From Hymenobacter sp. DG01 (GTDB lineage: Bacteria; Bacteroidota; Bacteroidia; Cytophagales; Hymenobacteraceae): a stretch of 64,000 nt of DNA. The notes below the pieces were generated by a model. It made no database searches. It was not told where the DNA came from and saw only the letters and a list, made by a program, of their open reading frames with translations. A program made the position numbers and the translations under genes. The DNA is taken from positions 1,488,001 through 1,552,000 of the forward strand of contig NZ_CP040936.1 of NCBI RefSeq assembly GCF_006352025.1. The letters are read 5' to 3'. Positions 59,614-64,000 of this stretch are shown here, one piece after another. Numbering within the stretch: position 1 is the first letter of the stretch; every line of letters begins with the position of its first letter.

Positions 59614-60252
59614 ATGGCAGTTCTCGTAGGTAAGCGCGCTCCTTCTTTTAAAGCTACCGCCGTTATTGATGGCGAATTCGAGGAGGATTTCTCCCTCGAC
59701 CGGTACCTGGGTAAGAAGCACGTTATCTTCTACTTCTACCCCGCCGACTTCACGTTCGTGTGCCCCACCGAAATCATTGCCTTCCAGGAGCGTCTGGCTG
59801 ATTTCGAGGCCAAAGGCGTGGCCATTGTGGGCTGCTCGACCGACACGCACTTCTCGCACTTTGCCTGGCTGCAAACCCCGCGCGACAATGGCGGCATCGA
59901 GGGTGTAACCTACCCGCTGGTGGCTGACGCTACCAAAACCATTGCTGCTAACTACGACGTGCTGGGTGGCCACTACGACTACAACGAGGCCGGCGAAATG
60001 ACCTTCGTAGGCTCACCCCTGGCCTACCGTGGCCTGTTCCTGATCGACAAGGACGGCATCGTTCGTCACCAGGTAGTAAACGACGGTCCGCTGGGCCGCA
60101 GCATCGACGAAGCCATGCGCATGGTGGACGCTCTGCAGTACTTCGAGGAAAAAGGCGAAGTATGCCCCGCTAACTGGGAAGAAGGCAAAGAGGCTATGTC
60201 GGCTACCCGCGAAGGTGTGGCTAACTACCTCGGCAAGCACGCTTCTCACTAA
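59614..60252 (+). CDS. 2-Cys peroxiredoxin (AhpC/Prx1 type)
   Basis: 212 aa. Peroxidatic Cys C50 in DFTFVCPTE and resolving Cys about 184 in GEVCPANW, with the Prx1-type GGLGPL-like region (LGGHYDYNEAG) and C-terminal YFEEKGEVCP. It reduces H2O2 and organic peroxides. It is directly downstream of the PerR-like gene and ends at its own terminator, so regulation by that repressor is likely. Confidence 0.96.
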   Translation: MAVLVGKRAPSFKATAVIDGEFEEDFSLDRYLGKKHVIFYFYPADFTFVCPTEIIAFQERLADFEAKGVAIVGCSTDTHFSHFAWLQTPRDNGGIEGVTYPLVADATKTIAANYDVLGGHYDYNEAGEMTFVGSPLAYRGLFLIDKDGIVRHQVVNDGPLGRSIDEAMRMVDALQYFEEKGEVCPANWEEGKEAMSATREGVANYLGKHASH

Positions 60253-60275
60253 GCGTACTGCTTCCTCTAAACATA

Positions 60276-60306
60276 AAGCTCCGGCCCGCTGGTCGGGGCT
60301 TTTTTT
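60276..60306 (+). terminator. Intrinsic terminator after peroxiredoxin
   Basis: AGCTCCGGCC / GGTCGGGGCT stem and a run of seven T. Confidence 0.85.
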
Positions 60307-60337
60307 GCGCCAGTGCGGCGGCAGAACCGGAACCATG

Positions 60338-60345
60338 TACTTTTG
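60338..60345 (+). promoter_or_regulatory. -7 promoter box TACTTTTG for waaA
   Basis: Exact consensus after the peroxiredoxin terminator. It gives a leader of about 150 bases if translation starts at 60502. Confidence 0.55.
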
Positions 60346-60501
60346 CATGAAGCCTCTCCCGGAGCAAGCTGTTCGTATTGCTACTTGCTTCCATTGAGCT
60401 TTTTTCATGGGAGCGGCTTCTTTCAGCCATGGCGCACAGAAGCCACGCGCTGGCCCGTCACTTGCGGGCCGCTTCACCTGACATCTGACCTTACACGCAC
60501 G

Positions 60502-61752
60502 TTGCTTTTTCTATATTCCATAGCCCTCCCCCTTTACGCGCTGCTGCTGCGGCTGGTGGCACCCTTCGTGCCCAAGGCGGCACAGTGGGTAGAAGGACGG
60601 CGCGGGCTGCTGGCTCACATTCAGGAAACTCTGCGCAGTGAAACCGCGCCCCTGGCATGGTTTCACTGCGCTTCCCTGGGCGAGTTTGAGCAGGGCCGCC
60701 CCCTGATAGAGGCCTACACCGCCCGCCACCCTGGCCACAAAATCGTGCTGACGTTTTTCTCGCCCTCCGGCTACGAGGTGCGCAAAAACTGGCCCGGCGC
60801 CGCCTACGTGTTCTACCTACCCCTCGATACAGCTGAAAACGCCCGTGCTTTTCTGGATGCCGTGCGCCCGGAGCTGGCCGTGTTCGTGAAGTACGAGTTC
60901 TGGTACCACTTCCTCACGGAGCTTCAGCGCCGCCAGGTGCCTACTATCTGCGTATCGGCTATTTTTCGGCCCGAGCAGTCGTTTTTTCAGCCTTGGGGTG
61001 GCTTCTTCCGGCGCATCCTGAGCCGGTTCACGCATATCTTCACTCAGAACCAAGCATCCGCTGACTTGCTGCGCCAGGCCGGCCTAACCCACGCAAGCGT
61101 GGCCGGCGACACTCGGTTTGATACGGTGGTACGCACGGCCTCGGCCCCGCCTCGCTCCCTACCCCTCGTAGATGCCTTTACCGATGACTGGTGCCCGGTG
61201 TTTATCGTGGGCAGCAGCTGGCCAGAGGACATGCCGGCCCTCACGCCCCTGCTACAACAGTACGCCGATCAGCTCCGCTTCATTGTGGCCCCGCACGAAA
61301 TCAATGAGCACAACCTGCGCTTGGTAGAAGAAGCCCTGCCCAGCCGGGTAGTACGCTACTCCCGCGCCGAGGTGGCTACCGTTGCAGATAGCCGTGTGCT
61401 GCTCATGGACAATGTGGGCCTGCTCAGCCAGCTCTACCGCTTTGGGCACTACGCTTACATTGGCGGGGCGTTCGGCAAGGGGCTGCACAACACGCTGGAA
61501 GCAGCGGCTTTCGGCCTACCCCTGTTCTTCGGGCCAACCTATTACAAGTTTCAGGAAGCCCAGGACCTGGTGGAGTTGGGTTGCGCCTTCCCGATTTCCT
61601 CAGCCGATGAGCTGCTGACGGCTTTCGGGCCCCTTTTCCACCGCGAGGAAGCTCGCCTGACGGTGCAGGACCTCAGCCTCGACTACGTGCACGACCACAG
61701 CGGCGCCACCGGTAAAATCATGAGCTGGCTCGGGGAGAGAGAAACTGAGTAA
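60502..61752 (+). CDS. waaA: 3-deoxy-D-manno-octulosonic acid transferase
   Basis: 416 aa from TTG (then LFLYSIALPLYALLLRLVAP, an N-terminal membrane anchor typical of WaaA). The longer open frame begins at 60313, but its extra part has no family support and contains the promoter. Core motifs: WFHCASLGEFEQGRPLIEAY, VFVKYEFWYHFLTELQRRQV, VAGDTRFDTV, and YIGGAFGKGLHNTLEAAAFG in the nucleotide-sugar domain. It adds Kdo from CMP-Kdo to the lipid A precursor; it fits with the lpx genes at the start of the window. Confidence 0.93.
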   Translation: MLFLYSIALPLYALLLRLVAPFVPKAAQWVEGRRGLLAHIQETLRSETAPLAWFHCASLGEFEQGRPLIEAYTARHPGHKIVLTFFSPSGYEVRKNWPGAAYVFYLPLDTAENARAFLDAVRPELAVFVKYEFWYHFLTELQRRQVPTICVSAIFRPEQSFFQPWGGFFRRILSRFTHIFTQNQASADLLRQAGLTHASVAGDTRFDTVVRTASAPPRSLPLVDAFTDDWCPVFIVGSSWPEDMPALTPLLQQYADQLRFIVAPHEINEHNLRLVEEALPSRVVRYSRAEVATVADSRVLLMDNVGLLSQLYRFGHYAYIGGAFGKGLHNTLEAAAFGLPLFFGPTYYKFQEAQDLVELGCAFPISSADELLTAFGPLFHREEARLTVQDLSLDYVHDHSGATGKIMSWLGERETE

Positions 61753-61813
61753 TGGAGTAGCTGAGCATGACGTCCTCCCCGACTGTCTATTCAGCCACTC
61801 CATTACTCAGTTT
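61742..61813. repeat. Octamer-built inverted repeat between waaA and rsgA
   Basis: 17-bp perfect stem: 61742-61758 (AAACTGAGTAATGGAGT) with 61797-61813. The left arm includes the waaA stop codon. Further 8-bp words (TCCACTCA, GCTACTCC, GCTACTCA, GTTACTCT) run on to the rsgA ATG at 61850. Confidence 0.85.
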
Positions 61814-61849
61814 CTCCACTCAGCTACTCCGCTACTCAGTTACTCTCCC

Positions 61850-62776
61850 ATGATCGGAATCATCGTTAAATCTACGGGCTCGTGGTACGTCGTGCGCGAA
61901 ACGGCAACGGGCCAGCTGCACCGCTGCCGCCTGCGGGGCAAGTTCAAGCACAAAGGCCTGAAGGTGAGCAACCCATTAGCCGTGGGCGACCAGGTGGAGT
62001 TTACGGTAGAGGAACAGACGGAAGGCGCGGGCGTTATTCATCACATCGAGCCGCGCCGCAACTACATTATCCGCCGCTCGGTACACAAGGCCGAGCACGC
62101 CCACATCGTCGCCGCCAACCTCGACCAGGCTCTGCTAGTTGTAACGCTGGCCTCACCGGCTACCTCCTTTGGCTTCATCGACCGGTTTCTGGTAACGGCT
62201 GAGGCGTACAGCATTCCGGTTACGCTGCTGTTCAACAAAACTGACCTCTACGACGAGGACTTGGCCGATTATCAGGAGCAGATTCTGAAGATGTACCAGC
62301 GCGTAGGCTACCCTGGCCTGCGCTGCTCGGCGCATACCGGCGAGGGAGTAGCGGCCATTGATGCCCTGCTTGATGGCAAAGTATCTCTGCTCTCGGGCCA
62401 CTCGGGGGTAGGCAAGAGCACCCTCATCAACGTACTGGTACCCGACCTTGATCTAAAAACGGCTGAAATCAGCGAGTTTTCCGATAAAGGTGTGCACACC
62501 ACTACCTTCGCCGAGATGCTGGAGGTACGCCCCGGTACTTACCTCATTGATACGCCCGGGATTAAGGAATTGGGGTTGGTGGATATGAAGGCCGGTGAGC
62601 TGGCCCACTACTTTCCCGAAATGCGCGCCCTGCTCAACCAGTGTCGCTACCACAACTGCCAACACCTGCACGAGCCCGGTTGCGCCGTGCGCGAGGCCGT
62701 GGACAAAGGGAAAATTGCTCTCCCCCGCTACGACAGCTACGTGAGCATGCTGGAAGGCGACGACAACCGGAAATAG
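61850..62776 (+). CDS. rsgA: Small ribosomal subunit biogenesis GTPase RsgA
   Basis: 308 aa. N-terminal OB-fold (1-70), circularly permuted GTPase domain (G4 NKTDLYDED, G1 GHSGVGKST, G3 DTPGIKE), and a C-terminal zinc site with Cys/His ligands CRYHNCQHLHEPGC. It helps 30S subunit maturation. The stop is followed by repeat words of the same kind as before the gene. Confidence 0.96.
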   Translation: MIGIIVKSTGSWYVVRETATGQLHRCRLRGKFKHKGLKVSNPLAVGDQVEFTVEEQTEGAGVIHHIEPRRNYIIRRSVHKAEHAHIVAANLDQALLVVTLASPATSFGFIDRFLVTAEAYSIPVTLLFNKTDLYDEDLADYQEQILKMYQRVGYPGLRCSAHTGEGVAAIDALLDGKVSLLSGHSGVGKSTLINVLVPDLDLKTAEISEFSDKGVHTTTFAEMLEVRPGTYLIDTPGIKELGLVDMKAGELAHYFPEMRALLNQCRYHNCQHLHEPGCAVREAVDKGKIALPRYDSYVSMLEGDDNRK

Positions 62777-63042
62777 GTAGTGAAGTAGTGAGTTGGTGAA
62801 ACGATAAGATTGAGGTTCTGTCTGTCTGAAGGGGTAGTAACGCGTCTTGATTGTTGATGAGAGTGTTCAAGCCACGCGGAAGAGCCGTTCAACGCTGAGG
62901 CGCAAGGTTGTGTCATTACACCCGCTTGTCAGTAATGAATTGCAAACAACCAGCGAGGTTTGCCGCTTGAACGGGGGTAGCGCCGTAAGCGTAAAGCACT
63001 CCTGAACGACAACTCACCCCTTCACCTTTCACAGTTTCACTC
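62777..63042. repeat. Long degenerate repeat region between rsgA and the oxidoreductase gene
   Basis: 266 bases with no gene. The 5' side has TAGTGAAGTAGTGAGTTGG and the 3' side CAACTCACCCCTTCACCTTT then CACAGTTTCAC, which pair in part. The middle (about 62810-62990) is ordinary sequence without a recognised RNA or ORF. Confidence 0.55.
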
Positions 63043-63927
63043 TTGACACAGCATACAATTGCCTTCCTGGGCCTGGGTAGCATGGGCCTAGCTATGGCCA
63101 CTAACCTTTTGAAAGCCGGCCACCGCCTCACCGTATATAACCGCACCGTCAGTAAAGCAGAGCCATTGCGCCAGCTTGGCGCTACCGTAGCCGCTACCCC
63201 TGCTGAAGCCGTGAAAGACGCGGAATTCGTGTTTACCATGGTCACCGACGATGCCGCGCTGCAGGAAATCTGCCTGGGCCCTGAAGGTATCTTGTTGGCT
63301 TTGCCCCAGGGCGCGGTGCATGCCTCGTGCAGCACTGTAGCCCCTGATACTAACCGTCGCTTGGCCGAGGAGCACGCCCGCCACGGCAGTTCTTTGGTGA
63401 CGGCCCCAGTGTTCGGCAAGCCTGATGTAGCAGCAGCCGGCAAGCTGTGGTTGGCTGTAGCCGGCGAAGCTAGCGCCCGCGAAAAACTGAAGCCAGTACT
63501 GGAGCCCCTAGGCCAAGGCGTCCATGATTTCGGCGACGATGTAGGAGCAGCCAGCATCGTGAAACTCTGCGGCAATTTCATGCTAGGGGCCGCTATTGAG
63601 GCTATGGCTGAGGCCTTTACGTTGGCCCAGAAAAGCGGCTTGGAGCGGCAACAGGTTTACGAGTTCTTTACTTCTACCCTCTTCAACACGCCTATCTACA
63701 AAAGCTACGGCAAGCTGATTGCGGAGCGCCACTACCAGCCGGTGGGCGCGCCGCCGGCCATCATCCGCAAGGACCTACGCCTGATTCTGGACGAGTCGCG
63801 CGCCCGCGTGGTGCCCATGCCCTTTGCCAACATCATCCACGACCACCTCTCCACAAGTGTGGCCAAAGGTGAGCAAAACGACTGGGCCGGTTTCGCCGAG
63901 CGCGTAACTGAAGGCGCGGGGTTATAA
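63043..63927 (+). CDS. 3-hydroxyisobutyrate dehydrogenase family oxidoreductase
   Basis: 294 aa, starting at TTG (MTQHTIAFLGLGSMGLAMAT). Cofactor motif GLGSMGLAMATNLLKAG, with NRT after beta-2 (VYNRTVSKAE), suggesting NADP. Substrate motif APVFGKPDVAAAGKLWLAVA and the catalytic Lys in SIVKLCGNFMLGAAIEAM. This beta-hydroxyacid dehydrogenase family includes GLYR/succinic semialdehyde reductases as well as 3-hydroxyisobutyrate dehydrogenase; substrate not decided. Confidence 0.88.
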   Translation: MTQHTIAFLGLGSMGLAMATNLLKAGHRLTVYNRTVSKAEPLRQLGATVAATPAEAVKDAEFVFTMVTDDAALQEICLGPEGILLALPQGAVHASCSTVAPDTNRRLAEEHARHGSSLVTAPVFGKPDVAAAGKLWLAVAGEASAREKLKPVLEPLGQGVHDFGDDVGAASIVKLCGNFMLGAAIEAMAEAFTLAQKSGLERQQVYEFFTSTLFNTPIYKSYGKLIAERHYQPVGAPPAIIRKDLRLILDESRARVVPMPFANIIHDHLSTSVAKGEQNDWAGFAERVTEGAGL

Positions 63928-63933
63928 CTGATG

Positions 63934-63980
63934 AATGGTGACGGAATGACAACCATCCCCCTTGTCATCCCGTCACCATT
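63934..63980. repeat. Octamer-like inverted repeat after the oxidoreductase gene
   Basis: AATGGTGACGGAATGACAA (63934-63952) pairs with TTGTCATCCCGTCACCATT (63962-63980), 18 of 19 positions, with a 9-base loop, 7 bases past the stop. Confidence 0.8.
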
Positions 63981-64000
63981 AACTCTTCTCGCCCAAAACA

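Noticed and set aside
60313..60501. 63-codon upstream extension of WaaA
   Set aside because: It overlaps the TACTTTTG box and has no WaaA similarity; the TTG at 60502 gives the normal length and membrane anchor.
1061..64000. tRNA or other structural RNA genes in the longer gaps
   Set aside because: I looked for GTTCGANNC-type T-arms with acceptor pairing in gaps over 150 bases and found none convincing; a covariance search would be decisive.

Overview
The window looks like chromosomal DNA of a high-GC member of the Bacteroidota, most likely a Hymenobacter-like Cytophagales bacterium. The evidence is: type IX secretion genes (PorX-like response regulator, PorT-like barrel next to ubiE, PorE-like OmpA/TPR/propeller protein); a fused lpxC-fabZ; a TonB-dependent receptor with an N-terminal carboxypeptidase-regulatory domain; Bacteroidota families such as DUF4197, DUF2851 and DUF5606; and many copies of the Bacteroidota -7 promoter box TAnnTTTG instead of a sigma70 promoter plus strong Shine-Dalgarno sites. 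I see no rRNA, tRNA, CRISPR array, insertion sequence or prophage. The gene content is housekeeping core genome.

Layout. 1-8.6 kb: truncated porX (minus), then a rightward block with an HD phosphohydrolase, a GT-C-like membrane protein, lpxD, lpxC-fabZ, lpxA and an ABC ATPase (first steps of lipid A synthesis). 8.8-15.7 kb: acidic protein, two tandem DUF4197 exported proteins, cinA, a 2-oxoacid dehydrogenase E2, a small membrane protein, DoxX and nitroreductase. 15.8-24.3 kb (leftward): TonB-dependent receptor, S9 peptidase, valS, ferredoxin. 24.5-31.7 kb: acyl-CoA reductase, a conserved hypothetical, nucleoside phosphorylase, trhO, hexapeptide acetyltransferase, membrane protein, DUF2851. 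31.8-39.9 kb: Sel1 protein, LolA-like protein, ftsK, a second large membrane protein, xerD. 40-44.3 kb (rightward): aroQ, serC-like, marC, rnhA, an exported hypothetical, trmN6. 44.3-49.7 kb: two-gene ABC exporter, saccharopine dehydrogenase-like protein, cytidine deaminase, esterase, SDR. 49.7-55.8 kb: porT, ubiE, porE-like, engB, a TonB C-terminal-domain protein, DUF5606. 55.9-64 kb: fbp, aspartate kinase, GNAT, a Fur/PerR regulator next to a 2-Cys peroxiredoxin, waaA/kdtA, rsgA and a beta-hydroxyacid dehydrogenase.

Shared themes are envelope construction (LpxD/C/A, WaaA, LolA-like, TonB receptor, PorT/PorE/PorX, GT-C-like proteins), cell division and chromosome segregation (FtsK, XerD, EngB), and amino-acid and cofactor metabolism.

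The most unusual feature is a family of intergenic inverted repeats whose arms are built from tandem 7-bp (sometimes 8-bp) words. They sit between the stop codon of one gene and the start of the next gene in the same direction. In two copies the arms differ by exactly one 7-bp unit. Other notable signals are a distinct REP-like palindrome family (one copy with 42-bp perfect arms), two genes whose -7 promoter box ends 4 nt before the ATG (likely leaderless mRNAs), and a strong apparent excess of the word GGGGTAG/CTACCCC.
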